Source of the DNA: Pyropia haitanensis
Lineage: Eukaryota > Rhodophyta > Bangiophyceae > Bangiales > Bangiaceae
DNA: 64,000 bases
Reading direction: 5' to 3'
Assembly: GCA_008729055.1 (NCBI GenBank)
Contig: SDUX01000010.1
Span: 2,495,090-2,559,089, forward strand
Under the pieces are notes generated by a model, which made no database searches, was not told the origin of the DNA, and saw only the letters and a program-made list of their open reading frames with translations. Position 1 is the first letter of the stretch; the number at the start of each line of letters is the position of its first letter. Positions 1 to 10,883 of this stretch are shown here, piece after piece. A program made the position numbers and the translations under genes.

Positions 1-383
1 AGCGCCGGCGGCCCGCCGCCGCGGCCGCCGTCGGCCGGCGCGGCGGCGCGGCCGCCGACGCCGCCCGTGGCGATGGGCGGGGCGGTGCCCAACGGGCGGC
101 CGGGCAGCGACGGCGCGTCGCCCGCCAGCCGGCGCACCCCGCCGGGCGGCGCGTCGCCGCGGCGCGCCGCCGCCGGCCCCGCGTCAGCGGCCGTGTCGGC
201 GGCGCTGGCGCGCGACGCGCGCGCGGCGGCGGCTGCGGCGGCCGCCGCGACGCCGCCGCCTCAGCCGCCGACACCCCCGGCCGAGACGCTCGCGCCGGCG
301 GTGCTGTCCTTCTTTAACGCCGTCCGCGCGTCCGCGTCGGCGGGCCGGGCAGCGAGCCCTGCGGCCGGCGCCGCGGCGGACGC

Positions 384-421
<38 letters not shown>

Positions 422-2406
422 GCAGTGGGTCGGCGGGGCGGCTGCCCGCCTCGCACTCGACCTCCTCCCTCTCCTCGTGCATCCAGGCGGTGAGCGCCGG
501 GCGGGCGGCTTCGCCGGCGCCGGCGCCGCCAGCGCCAGCGCCGGGCGCGACGGTCGCGGGCGGCGGCGGGGGGGGGGGGAGTCCCGCCGTCACGCTCGAG
601 CCGGGGGTGGTCAACGCGGGGGGGGTTGGCCGTGCGGTTGCGGTTGGCAATGGGGGCGCCGGCGGCGGCGGCGGCTGCAGCCGGCCGGCCCTGCCCCCGC
701 GAGCTGTGGTGGACGGGAATGGCGTCGGCAGCAGCGGCGGTGGTGGTGGTGGCGGTGGCGGCGGCGGCGGCTACCCGGACGCGGACAACGGGACGGCGTA
801 TCCCGCGCCGCCCTCCACGGCGTCACCGTCGCAGACGGCCTTCTTCGCTGACCCGACGGACGACGCCGCGTCGGCGCGTCGGCATGCAGCGCGGCAGGCA
901 GAGGTGCTGCGTGCGCAGGCGGCGGCACGGCAGGCGTCGGCGGCGGCCGCGTCGACCGCTGGCGCCGGCGGCGTCGCGGGGGGTGGTGGGGGTGGTGGCC
1001 GCGGTGGCGGCGGCGGCGGCGGGGGCGTTGTCAGCAGCGGCGGCTGGGGCGGCGGGCCGGGCGGCGCCGCGGGCGACGCCGACGCCGCCCGCCTCGACGC
1101 GCTGCGGCAGCTTCAGGCCGCGCACGCACGGTCGCGGGCGGCCGCGCCCGCGGCGGCGGCGACAGGTGCGTCGCCCGCTGGGGGGCACCCGGGTGTTAGT
1201 GTGGCGGCCGCGCCGCCGGCAGGCCGCGCGCCGCCGTCACCGGCACGAGCGGCGTACGGGGGGGGGGGGGGCGGGCGGTACCCGCCCGATGCGTACGGGC
1301 GCTTTCCGGGGGCCGACGGCGGCCCACCGGGGGGGGGTGGGTACGTGGGTGCTGGCGGCCCGCCGGGCTTGGCGGGCGACCCGGGCCGGCCGTCGGCATC
1401 CGACCACGGGCCGCCGCCACCGTATGGGCGGCTGCCGTCGGAGCAGCAGCAGCAGCAGCAACTTCTGCTGCAGCAGCAGCAGCAGCACCCGCTGGCGCAC
1501 CACCAGCACCAGCACCCGCAGCCTGGCGGGTATGGGCGGCCGCCGCCGCCGCCCGACATGGCGGCGTACGGCCGGCCGACGGGCGCCGACATGGGCATGT
1601 ACGGCCGCCACCCGGCGGGCGAGCACGGCGGCGGCAGCGGCTTTGGCCGCCACCTGCAGCAACACCCGCCGCCGCCGCCCGACGGCTCTGTGTACAGCCG
1701 CCACCCCGGCGCGGGCCACCCCGGCGCCGACGGCGGCGGCGGTGGCGGCGGCGGTGGTGGCGGTGGTGGTGGCGGCGGGTATAACCGCGGGCTGCTGGGC
1801 GATCTGGTTGCGGCGTACGGACGGTCGCCGCCGGGGATGGACGCGTACCTGGGCCGCCCCGGCGGGCCGCCCCCCCACCCCAGCCTTGACCCGTACGGCC
1901 GGTCGCCGCCCGGCATGGACGCGTACGGCCGCCTGACGGGCCTCGACGCGTACGGCCGCGCGCCACCGGGCGGAGGCGGCGGCAGCGGCGGCGGCGGCGG
2001 CCCGCCGCTGCCGCCGCTGCCGCCGCTCGACGCGTATGGCCGGCCCGTGGCGGCGGCGGCCGGCGGCGGCGACCGGGGCGGCGGCTACGGGCGGCCGCCC
2101 GGCGGCGGCGCCGACGCGGGCGGCGCCGCGTTTGGGGGGCGGCCGCTGCACCCCGAGGTTGGCGGCGGGTACGGCCACTCCCCGCCAGGCCTAATGGGCA
2201 TGGCCGGGGGTGGGGCGTATGGCGGCGGCGGTGGGCGGCCGGGACCGCCCGACGGGGGGGCGTATGGCGGCGGCGGCGGCGGCGGCGGCGGCGGGCGGCC
2301 GGGACCGCCCGACGCCAGCGCGTATGGGCGGCACCCGCCGCCGCCGCCGCCGCCTGCCGACGGCGGGTATGGGCGGCCGGCGGGCGGCGCGGCGGGCGGC
2401 GGGCCA

Positions 2407-2444
<38 letters not shown>

Positions 2445-2601
2445 GCCGCCGCCGCTCTCCCACTTCAAGCCCGAAGAGTTCTTCCGCATGTTTGACCGCC
2501 CCGCCGCGGGCGCGCCGCCGCACGGCGCGCTGCACGCGGGGCCGGTGGCCGCCGCGGCCGCCGCGGCCGCCGCGGCGGCGGCGGCGGCGGCGGCGGCGGG
2601 C

Positions 2602-2641
<40 letters not shown>

Positions 2642-2874
2642 TGGGGGGGGGGCCAACGCCGCCCTCGACCGGTGGCTCGCGTCGGGGGGGGGGGGGGGGC
2701 GCCGCTGAGGCCCACGCGCGCGCGGACGGCGGCGGCCACGGTCGCCGCCGGTCGGCTGTGGGGGGGACGGGGGGTGGCGTGGGGGCGGCCAGGGGGGGGG
2801 GAGGGGCACCGCGTGCCACCGCCCTGCCCCCTTTCCTCCTGCGGGCAGGCGGCGCGCCGTGGCCGGGGGGGTGA
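1..2874 (+). CDS. YGR-repeat, Gly/Pro/Ala-rich disordered protein (5' partial)
   Basis: The frame is open from base 1, so the true start may lie outside the window; the first in-frame ATG is at 67. The product (about 935 aa from that ATG) is almost wholly low complexity. It has about a dozen Tyr-Gly-Arg units, often YGRPP or DAYGR, between residues 400 and 780, a polyQ/HQ patch near residues 460-490, poly-Gly tracts, and a poly-Ala run followed by poly-Pro near the C-terminus. The only segment that looks like a conserved docking motif is HFKPEEFFRMFD at about residues 798-809. No folded domain is recognised. Composition resembles prion-like or condensate-forming RNA-binding proteins, but no RRM, KH or RGG cluster is visible, so a role is inference only. 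The last 80 codons cross G-runs at about 2642-2700 and may be in the wrong frame. Confidence 0.5.
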
Positions 2875-3292
2875 CGCCGCGTGCGGTGTCGTCGGGGCGG
2901 GGGGGGGGGGCGCCGGCCGTCGACGCGGTGCCCCTCCCCGCCCGTGTGTCTCGCTTGTCTTTCTTTTCTTTTTTTTTTTTTTTTTTTTTTCCGCTGTTCC
3001 ACGGTCTGCCGCCGCCAGCGCCCATCGTATGCCCCGGACGGCGCGCGTCGCGTCCCGCCTCGACGGCCTGCACCCCGTTTTTTTTCTTTCGTGCAGCCCG
3101 CTCCCCCGCGCGCACGGTGATGGCGGCCACCCGCGCCGCGTCTACCCCCCCCCGCCCCAACAATGCACCGCCACCGCCCCGTCCCGCCACGCTGGCCGCC
3201 CACCCCCAACCCGGCACAACCCCACCCGCGGCCGCGGCCGCGGCGCACCAGCCGCCGCCGCCGCCGCCGCCGCCGTCACCGCCGCCGCCGCC

Positions 3293-3363
<71 letters not shown>

Positions 3364-3664
3364 TGCCGCCGCGGCGCGGCGAGGGAATCCCCCCCCCCTC
3401 CCCCCCCCCCCCCCGCCCTGCCCCGAGCGTCGCGCGCCACGAGGCGCCCCCCCGCTGCCCACCACCGCCCGCCGTCACGGCGGGTGGCCACCCGCGTGGA
3501 ATCGAGGAGCGGGGATGTGGGGGCGGCGGGGGGGGTCGGCGGCGACCGCCACGCGCGCGCCGCACCCCCCCCCCCCCGGGCGGCCCGCACGTATCCCGAG
3601 CGGCAGCCACAGCGCCGCCGCCGCTGTCGCTGTCGTCGTCGCTGTGGCCGACGCCGCTACCACA

Positions 3665-3706
<42 letters not shown>

Positions 3707-4004
3707 GTCGCCGCGGTGCCGGTCCTGCCCGTAGCGGCTCACGCGACCGCGCGCGCCCGCCGCGAACCGTCCGCTGCCGCATCCCTCTACCCCCCCCCCG
3801 CTGCGTACGTCACCCAGACCACCCTCCCCCCACCACCGTCCGCTACCAACTCAGCACCATCTTCCCACCACGTACCCACCCACCGCCTCAATCACAACCC
3901 ACCATGCTACCCGACCTCACACCGTCCCCATCGCACCCTCCACCCCCCCCCCCCCCCCCCCCCCCGCCCTCTCTCCCGCCAGCACACGACAAGAACCAGG
4001 CGTT
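2875..4004. other. Low-complexity intergenic or 3' region
   Basis: I see no supportable gene here. The stretch contains a T-rich pyrimidine tract (about 2958-2990), a long CCG array (3306-3363), several poly-C runs including 23 consecutive C at 3943-3965, and A/C-rich sequence at 3780-3900. Open frames on both strands translate to poly-Pro, poly-Ala, poly-Arg or poly-Gly and are composition artefacts. Confidence 0.6.
3306..3363. repeat. CCG trinucleotide array
   Basis: About 19 uninterrupted CCG units, flanked by interrupted CCG/CAC units from about 3250. It can be read as poly-Pro, poly-Ala or poly-Arg on one strand and poly-Gly, poly-Ala or poly-Arg on the other. Confidence 0.9.
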
Positions 4005-4148
4005 CTAGATGGAGATCCATTCGCCATAGGTGCGGTAGAGAATAATGAGCCCCACAAAGCCCGTCGTGTTGCGGAGGAGCTTGAGGTTGGCGTCGCGCAG
4101 CGGGCCGGGGGTGCCCAGCTCCCGGCGGACCACATCCACGACGCCCAT
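4005..4148 (-). CDS. 47-aa single-membrane-segment protein
   Basis: The ATG is at 4148 and the TAG at 4005-4007, giving MGVVDVVRRELGTPG... and ending in GEWISI. The N-terminal half is polar with basic residues. One hydrophobic segment (about residues 30-38, GFVGLIILY) lies near the C-terminus and is followed by a short tail, as in tail-anchored small subunits. Size and layout recall the small TOM subunits (Tom5/Tom6/Tom7) or accessory subunits of membrane complexes, but no diagnostic motif is present and I do not assign a family. Codons are strongly G/C-ending and the reading frame is free of the low complexity around it, which is why I accept such a short gene. The same frame is open upstream to 4514, but that part is unlike protein. 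Confidence 0.5.
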   Translation of the reverse strand: MGVVDVVRRELGTPGPLRDANLKLLRNTTGFVGLIILYRTYGEWISI

Positions 4149-5390
4149 GGTGGTGGTGGAGGAGGTGGTGGTGGCGGAGGTAGTGAGCGGTAGCGGGCCG
4201 CCTGGGGATAGCAGGAGGAAGGGACGGCCGGGAAGATGGGGGCGGAGGAAGGGGGGGCGGGGGGAAGGGCGGATAGGCCTTGAACGTGGGATGGACAGGG
4301 CGAGCCGTCCCAGGTAGAGGCAGGCGAGACACGCAACAAGCTGGTGCCGTTGATAGGGACGGTGGCTCCGCGGATAGTGGGGAAAGTCAGAAGTCGCCCA
4401 CGTCGGTCGGCCTCGGTCACCAAAGACGGGGGAAAGCGGCGGAAGTACGGGCACAGCTGCGGCGGAAGAGGTGGGGTCGACGATGCCGCGTCGGTCGCTC
4501 ACGTTGCCGCCCACGAAAGGTCAGCGGCCGGAGAGGAAGGAAGAGCACACGTGGCAATCCCAACTCCTGCACCATCTGGTCCAGCTACGCCACACCCACC
4601 AAAGTAAAGGGCGCGGATCAATTCCAATCCATCGGGTCTGACAGGCGGATGGAGCCGCCCTTTCCACTCGCCGACGGAGTGTCAGTCGAGGCCCTCTTGC
4701 TGTTGCGATTGGGCCGACGGGGCCGCCCGCTCCGACGGTTCGTGACGATGCCACTCGCTCTCGCCGATCCAAGCCTCCCCCGCCACCTCACCGTGCTGCC
4801 CCGCCCTCTGACGATGCCTCTTGCGAGGGCAGGGGGGTGGGGGACTGCGGGCGTGCAGTCCTGCGGGCGCCGGCGACGCCGCTCTGCCAACCAATTTGAC
4901 CCGCGCCCCGGCGGCCGGCCGACGCCGTCGACGTAGCGGTGCTGGCACGCGGCGAGCGCCGCCCCATCCGCACGCCTCCCCGCACGGGAATCGGCCACGT
5001 CGTGCGCACCCCTCTCCTCTGTAAGATTCCACTCGTTTTGGTGGCACGGGAAGGGTGCGGGGGGGGCGGGAGCGGGGGGGTTGGCGACGGCGGTGTCCTG
5101 CGCACCCGTACCGCCTGCAACCCCCCACCGGCGCTGCCAGCCGTCGCTACCAGACGGGTTTGGGTGCCACCCCTCTCCCGCCGACGCCCACCATCGACAC
5201 ATCCGCCTCACGCCGCTGTGCTCTCGCAGGACCATCGTGCTCTCCTTCCCCGACGCGTTTCCCCCACCTCTGCACCAGCCGGGACACCTCTTTCCCAGCT
5301 GCCGCTCTCCCCACTCCCGTCGGCCACGCTCGGCTCCCCACTCGCCGCCGCTCCCCTCCTCGGTCTCTCACCCCGCCGCCCTTCCCCGCT
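4149..5390. other. Intergenic region and MDH leader
   Basis: This region separates the divergent 47-aa gene and MDH. 4149-5050 is mixed composition with no recognisable protein. About 5100-5390 becomes strongly pyrimidine-rich on the + strand and ends directly at the MDH ATG, so it is probably the MDH promoter and 5' leader. No TATA box or CCAAT box stands out. Confidence 0.5.
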
Positions 5391-6425
5391 ATGGCAGCCA
5401 TGGCCACCAACGGCACTTCCGCCCCCGTCACCGTCACGGTTACGGGGGCGGCGGGACAGATTGCCTACTCCCTCCTCCCCGCCATCTGTGCGGGCCGCAT
5501 GTTTGGGCCGACCACCCGGGTGACGCTGCGGCTGCTGGAGATCCCGCCCGCGATGACCAGCCTCGGCGGGGTCGTGATGGAACTGACCGACTGTGCGTGG
5601 CCGCTGCTCGCGTCGGTGACCGCGACGAGCGACGCGGCCGAGGCGTTTGCGGGCGCCAACGTGGCGGTCCTCGTCGGCGCCTTCCCGCGGGGCCCCGGCA
5701 TGGAGCGGGCGGAGCTGCTGGCCAAGAACGCGGGCATCTTTCGGGCGCAGGGGGCGGCGCTCGACGCGGGTGCCGCGCCCGGCTGCAAGGTGGTCGTCGT
5801 TGGCAACCCGGCCAACACCAACGCGATGATCCTCTCCCACTTTGCGCCGAGCATCCCCAAGAAGAACATCACCGCGCTGACGCGGCTCGACCACAACCGC
5901 GCCGTCGCGGCGGTCGCGGCGGCGGTGGGCGCGCCGTTGGGCGACGTGTCGGGCGTCTGCATCTGGGGCAACCACTCGTCCACTCAGTACCCAGACGTGA
6001 CGCGCGCGACGGTCAGTGGCAAGCCCGACGTGGACGTGGTCGCGACGATGGGCGGCCAGCAGGCGCTCGCCGAGACGTTCATCCCGACCATCCAAAAGCG
6101 CGGCGCCGCGATCATCGCCGCCCGCAAGATGTCGTCGGCCATGTCGGCGGCCAAGGCGATTTGCGACCACGTCGCGTCGTGGCTGGGCGGCTCGGACGGG
6201 GCGACCGTGTCGATGGCCGTCGCGGGGTCGGGCGAGTACGGGGTGGAGTCGGGCACCTTCTTCTCCTACCCCGTCACGTGCGCGGGGGGGGAGTGGTCGA
6301 TTGTGGAGGGCCTCACCATTGACGAGGCCAGCCGCAAGTACATTGACGCGACGTCGCAGGAGCTCCAGGCCGAACGGACCGACGCGCTCTCTGTGCTCGC
6401 AGCGGCGACGGGGGGCAAGCTGTGA
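5391..6425 (+). CDS. MDH1: Malate dehydrogenase, cytosolic type
   Basis: Interconverts malate and oxaloacetate with NAD(H). The product is 344 aa and intronless. The start at 5391 (MAAMATNG...) follows a C/T-rich leader; there is no transit peptide, so a cytosolic location is likely. The Rossmann glycine motif is TGAAGQIAY (about residues 20-28), the beta2 acidic residue lies in LRLLEIPP, and the family block MELTDCAW follows. NPANTNAMI and LTRLDHNRA carry nicotinamide and substrate-binding residues, and IWGNHSSTQYPD contains the catalytic histidine. The C-terminus aligns with the cytosolic MDH family (SRKYIDATSQEL). Length and motifs are complete, with no frameshift. The active-site loop AFPRGPGMER has the Arg/Met pattern expected for oxaloacetate rather than lactate substrates. 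Confidence 0.96.
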   Translation: MAAMATNGTSAPVTVTVTGAAGQIAYSLLPAICAGRMFGPTTRVTLRLLEIPPAMTSLGGVVMELTDCAWPLLASVTATSDAAEAFAGANVAVLVGAFPRGPGMERAELLAKNAGIFRAQGAALDAGAAPGCKVVVVGNPANTNAMILSHFAPSIPKKNITALTRLDHNRAVAAVAAAVGAPLGDVSGVCIWGNHSSTQYPDVTRATVSGKPDVDVVATMGGQQALAETFIPTIQKRGAAIIAARKMSSAMSAAKAICDHVASWLGGSDGATVSMAVAGSGEYGVESGTFFSYPVTCAGGEWSIVEGLTIDEASRKYIDATSQELQAERTDALSVLAAATGGKL

Positions 6426-7176
6426 GCGGGCTCCTCTCTTCCCCCCTGCTGCTGTGCCGCGGGGGTTGGCCGTCGGCAGACGGCCATGCCGGGCGTTTTG
6501 CTCCCGCGGCTGCTCCTCGGGGGGGGTTGCTGCTGCAGTTGCTGTGCCGCGCCGGTTGTGGGCCGTGTGCCGGTTGCGTGGCTGGCGCCTCATCCTTCTT
6601 CCGTACGGCCAGCGCGGGTCGCACACGCACATGCTCCCGCCCGCACGCAGCGTGCGTCGCGGTGGCCGTGGCGCTCCGCCGCCCCTGTAGGCGTCCCCAT
6701 GTCCCTGTGCATGGGCATGGGTGGTGGAGGTGGTGGGGTGGTTGGCGCCCCGTTGGACCCGCGTCTCCCGCTCCCCGCCTTGGTGTGTCTTGCTTCGTGT
6801 GTGGGCGCTCGTCTGGGCTTTTTTTGCCCCCTGTGGTGCGGTTGATGTAAAAACCCTTCTCTTTGCCCTCCCGTGCCTCTCACCCGCGGCAACTGTACCG
6901 GCCTCTGTGTCCAGCGTCGCGGGCGGGTGCTGTTCACACCGGCCTACCCGTCTCATCGCCCTCTGCCCTGCTCCCCCGCAACGCCCGGCAGTTCGCAACA
7001 ACTCAACACGGTGTACCGGCTTCTTTCCACCCCCCCCTACCAATCCCCCTCCCCTGCTCCGCCCCTTCCCCTGCGCCTCTCCGCCCCCACTCAGCTGCTC
7101 CGCCCCTCCCCCGCCGCCCCTCCTTTCACCCTCCGCCGCCCCTCCACCCCCCCTCCGCCCGCGGTCCTTCCAACCT
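6426..7176. other. Convergent 3' intergenic region
   Basis: Lies between the 3' ends of MDH (+) and the alpha/beta hydrolase (-). It is G/T-rich just after MDH and C-rich from about 7020. A TGTAA pentamer at 6845-6849, about 420 bases after the MDH stop, could act as a poly(A) signal of the kind used in some algae; this is a guess. No gene is seen. Confidence 0.4.
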
Positions 7177-8527
7177 CTACTCCCCCCCACGCGCCCCCAC
7201 CCAACCCCTACTCCCCCCGCCGGCAGCCTTACCGACCCCCCCCAAAAACTCGTCGACGTGGCGCACCCACGCGTCCGCCACCTCCTCGTGCGGCACGTGC
7301 CCGACGCCATCCATGACGACCAGCGTCGGCGGCCGCGGCGCCCCCGCCGCCCCCCCCCGCCCCCCTCCCCAGCGGCGCACCAGCGCCTCCGAGTTGCGCA
7401 CCGGCACCAGCCGGTCCGCCGACCCGTGCGTGATCAGCGTCGGCACGGCGGTGGCGGCCAGCCGCGTCGCGAGGTCGTCTTCGAGGCCGCCACGCGGCGC
7501 CGACGCGGACGCGGCGCCGCCGTCGCGGCCGGCAGCGGCGGCGCGCCCCCCCCCCCCCCGCCCCCCCGCCTCCTGCCGCGCCGCCCACCGCGCGAAGCGG
7601 CCATGGCACGCGAAAAAGCGAGCAGCCCCGCCTCCCACCCGCGGACGCCCTCGGCGCGGCGGTAGCCGTCGACAAGCGACGGCGGCAGGCCCGCGCCGCC
7701 GTCCCCGCGCGCCGTCGACAGGCCCCGCACCCAAAACGACCGCCGGCAGACGGTCAGGCGGAGGACCGCCGCCGCGGCGGGCGTCAGGACCGCCGTCAGC
7801 ACCGCCGTTGCAGCCGACGCGGCGGCGGCGGTGGCGGCTGCGACCGCCGCTGCCACCGGCGCCAGCACCGTCCGCGCGGGGCGGCCGCGGGGGCGGGGGG
7901 GGGGCGCCGCGGCGGCGTGCCCGCCGCGGCGGGTAGCCCCACCGGCGGCGGCGGGCGGCCCGGAGGCGTCGTCGGCAGCGGTGGCGGCGGTGGCGGCGGC
8001 GGTGGTGGCGGTGACCGCGGCGGCGGCGGGGGCGGGCAGCGCGGCGGCGCCCGGGGCCGGGAGCGCGCCCGGCGGCGCCGCTTCTGCCGCCGGCGACAGC
8101 GCCGGCGCAACAAGCACGACTGCGTCAATGGGTACCCGCCGGGTGGGCGACTCCCCCCCCTCGGCGGCGGCGGCGACCGCCGCGACCGCCGCATGCGCGA
8201 CGACCATCCCGCCGACCGAGTGGCCGACGAGGACGACCCCCCCCCCCCCTCGCCAACGACCGCGGCGGCGACGGCGTGGACGGCGACGCCCCCCATATAG
8301 GCGGGCGTATAGCGATGCTCCTGCGCGCGGCCTACCGGGCGCTCCGACAGCCCAAAGCCGTACGAGTCGAGCGCCACCACCCGCCGGCGGGTGCCCGCGG
8401 CGGTCGCGGCGGCGAGCAGCGCGGGCACCGCCGCGGCCTCGTACGAGACGAGGGCGGCGCCAAAACCGTGCACGCACACGAGCGTCTCGATGGGGCCCTC
8501 GACCGCGGAGGGGGCGCCGCCGCCGCC

Positions 8528-8558
<31 letters not shown>

Positions 8559-9013
8559 TCGTCGTCCGCCCCATAGTTGGACCACACCTTGTAGTGAACG
8601 GCGGGACCGCCCGCCACGTCCACCCACCGGCTGTCCGGGTCGGCCAGCTCCCGCGGCCGAACCTGCGCCGCCACGTACGCGGCTTGGTAGGTGAGGAACC
8701 ACGCCACCGCGCCAGCAGCCGCCGCCCGGAGGGCCACCCCCCCCACCGCGAGCGCGACCGCCGCGGCGGCGCCGCCACCCACAGGGAACGGGGGGGGCGG
8801 GGGGAACCGACGCAGCCGGCTGGCAGTCGCCACCCCCACCGCCGCCGCCGCCGCCACCGCCGCCGCAACCGACGCCGCCGCCGAGGCGATGACCGAGACG
8901 GGCGGCCGGGGGGGGGGGGCGGCACGGCTGCGGGGCGGGCGCGCCGGTCGCCGGCCGCCGCCGCGCCCGCCGTCAGCGACGCAGCGGGGGTCGCCATCCG
9001 GGGCGAGCGGCAC
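7177..9013 (-). CDS. Alpha/beta-hydrolase-fold protein, frame broken at C-runs
   Basis: Recognisable hydrolase sequence is spread over three frames that change at homopolymers (13 C at 8237-8249 and C-runs near 7549-7567). The N-terminus from 9013 is Ala-rich with a hydrophobic stretch (about residues 75-110) that may be a membrane anchor or plastid signal. Then come the strand DSRWVDVAGGPAVHYKVW, the oxyanion motif VCVHGFGAALVSY, DSYGFGLSERP, the nucleophile elbow VLVGHSVGGMV (Ser nucleophile), the acid in LITHGSADRLVP and the histidine in DGVGHVPHEEV. The full catalytic triad is therefore present. The substrate is unknown; the family includes esterases, epoxide hydrolases and haloalkane dehalogenases. 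A long Ala/Pro/Arg-rich insertion sits in the cap region. The start is uncertain, because another frame continues upstream to 9315. Confidence 0.72.
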
Positions 9014-9966
9014 GGCACCGCCGCCAGCCGCTGCCGCCGCAGCGGCCGCCGCCAGGACGTTGCCGCCGCCGCCCCGCCGCCGCCGCCGCTACCGCTACCA
9101 CAGACGCGGCCGACGCGGCCGTCGTGGCCGACGCTGCCGACGCCGACGCCAAAGCAGCCACCGACCCCGACGCTGCCAGTGGTGGCACGCCGCCGCACCA
9201 CCGCCGCGGGGACCCCAAACGCGGCGCTACCGCAGCGCGGGGGCGCGGCGCCCATCGGTCGGCCGCCGACACCAGGGGGCAGCGGCGCCACGCGGGCGCG
9301 GGAGGACGGTAGCACTGCGCGTCACGGAGGGGGGACGAGTAGGTGGAGAGCTGCAGTGGGGAGAAGGGGGGAGGAGGACGGAGGGGGGGTAGCGAGCACG
9401 GGGTGCCACGCGCTGTAGGCTGTAGGCTGACGTGGTGTTGCCTCCGCGCCACCCAGCGTCTTCCACCCGCGGTGCACCGCGGGAGGTTGTCGGGCGGGGG
9501 GGCCGCCCGCAGGCGAGGCGCCGGGGCCGATGGATTGCACCCTGCGTACAGTCACGTTGAGCCCGCCTCGAGAGCACCTCGCTCAGCTCAGGGGGGGGCC
9601 ACGCTGGTGCGGGATCTCGACAAGTATACTAATGATGCAGTGCAAGTGCGAGCGCCACGCTTCCGACGTGGAGGGGGATCCACACGTAAATAGCGCAACT
9701 TGCTGTGTGCGTGCAAGTCGGTGGATGAGGTGGCAGCTCCACGCCCCCCCCGTCATTGGGCATCATATCCCCCGGCAGTCGCGGTGCGGGCCTACGGCAA
9801 GCGGCACCGCCGCTGTGCGTGGCGGCTCGAGGGGGCGGCGGCTCATGCCAAGATCGTCAGCTCTTTCGTTTTGCGCATCGACACCCGTATCGACTTTTTT
9901 GATGCAGTGTCAACCATCGAAACGGGGTTTCGACGCGCCGTCCGATACGCGACGGTTTGCGTATCG

Positions 9967-9986
9967 AGCCCATCCTGGGATGGGCT
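9967..9986. repeat. Perfect hairpin
   Basis: Arms AGCCCATCC and GGATGGGCT pair perfectly across a two-base loop. It lies inside the less GC-rich island and no adjacent gene explains it. Confidence 0.7.
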
Positions 9987-10228
9987 GTAACCTCGCGCCG
10001 TCGATGAGGTCCTTTACAGGCAGTCGTTTAGTTATCTCGAGAGCGACAGTGCGGAAGCGCATTGATTGGCCAGACGAGCGGATCACGCGACTCGGCCGAC
10101 ACTGAACCGACCCTATCCGTGCCTGCTGGCTCGCGTGGGACTTGGCCTCTGTTTCGTCGACCTCGGAGCCCCGCGCACCAGGCGCTCGCCGCGGCGGGCA
10201 ACAGGTACAGTCTGTATCCGGTTAAGTG

Positions 10229-10265
10229 TGGCTTGGTTCTGTGTGGCCCGCACATAACCAAGCCA
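10229..10265. repeat. Inverted repeat, 10-bp arms
   Basis: TGGCTTGGTT at 10229-10238 is the exact reverse complement of AACCAAGCCA at 10256-10265. The 17-base centre has further partial pairing (TGTG with CACA). Confidence 0.75.
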
Positions 10266-10883
10266 GATATCCCGAGATCAACTCCTCTACAGCGTACTGT
10301 CTCCATGCCCGGCTGACATCTAAATTCCTGGTTGCGCACTTAGAACCGTACGACGCTGATAATCTTGTCAATTACAAAGAGTGATGAGCAATGACGTGTG
10401 CCCGCCGTTCAGTCGTCCCGGCCGAGCCGCCTGCTGGTCTGGTAGTGAAGCCATCACGTCTGGTCATGACGAGGAAGTCGGGCGGGAGCAGAAAGAGCAG
10501 GTTGCCCGGTGCTGGCAGGCGGCTGAGGACGACTCCCAGGCCATTGACGAGATGGTGGACATGGTTTTGGCGAGTGAGGAAGACGACGCTTGACGACGAA
10601 CAGGAAAGTTCTGTTTCAGAAGCGCAGATGCTCTGGCGGCACCTAAGGACTCAAATCAGCAGCGGCTAGGCCTAGTACTACTGCCAGTCTCCGTGCGGTT
10701 GACCCGTGTCCGCACGCGGTGGCGCGGGGTCAAGGTCGAGCGAACCACAGCACAGCCTCACACGCTTGTCCCCGCGTTGGACTTGCTGGACATCAATACG
10801 TTTTTACTAGCACTTGATGATCAGATTCTAAGGTCTCTCAAACATTCAGTCGACGGACTCATAAATCACCAGCAAAAGTACAA

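Larger units (their letters stand above)
9014..10883. other. Less GC-rich island without a clear gene
   Basis: From about 9590 the sequence drops to near-balanced composition, in sharp contrast with its flanks. It contains two hairpins (9967-9986 and 10229-10265) and only short open frames. A 70-codon frame at 10381-10593 (acidic C-terminus ending SEEDDA) and a 76-codon frame at 10693-10923 are the most protein-like, but I recognise neither. The composition and hairpins suit an old transposon or repeat deposit. Confidence 0.4.
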
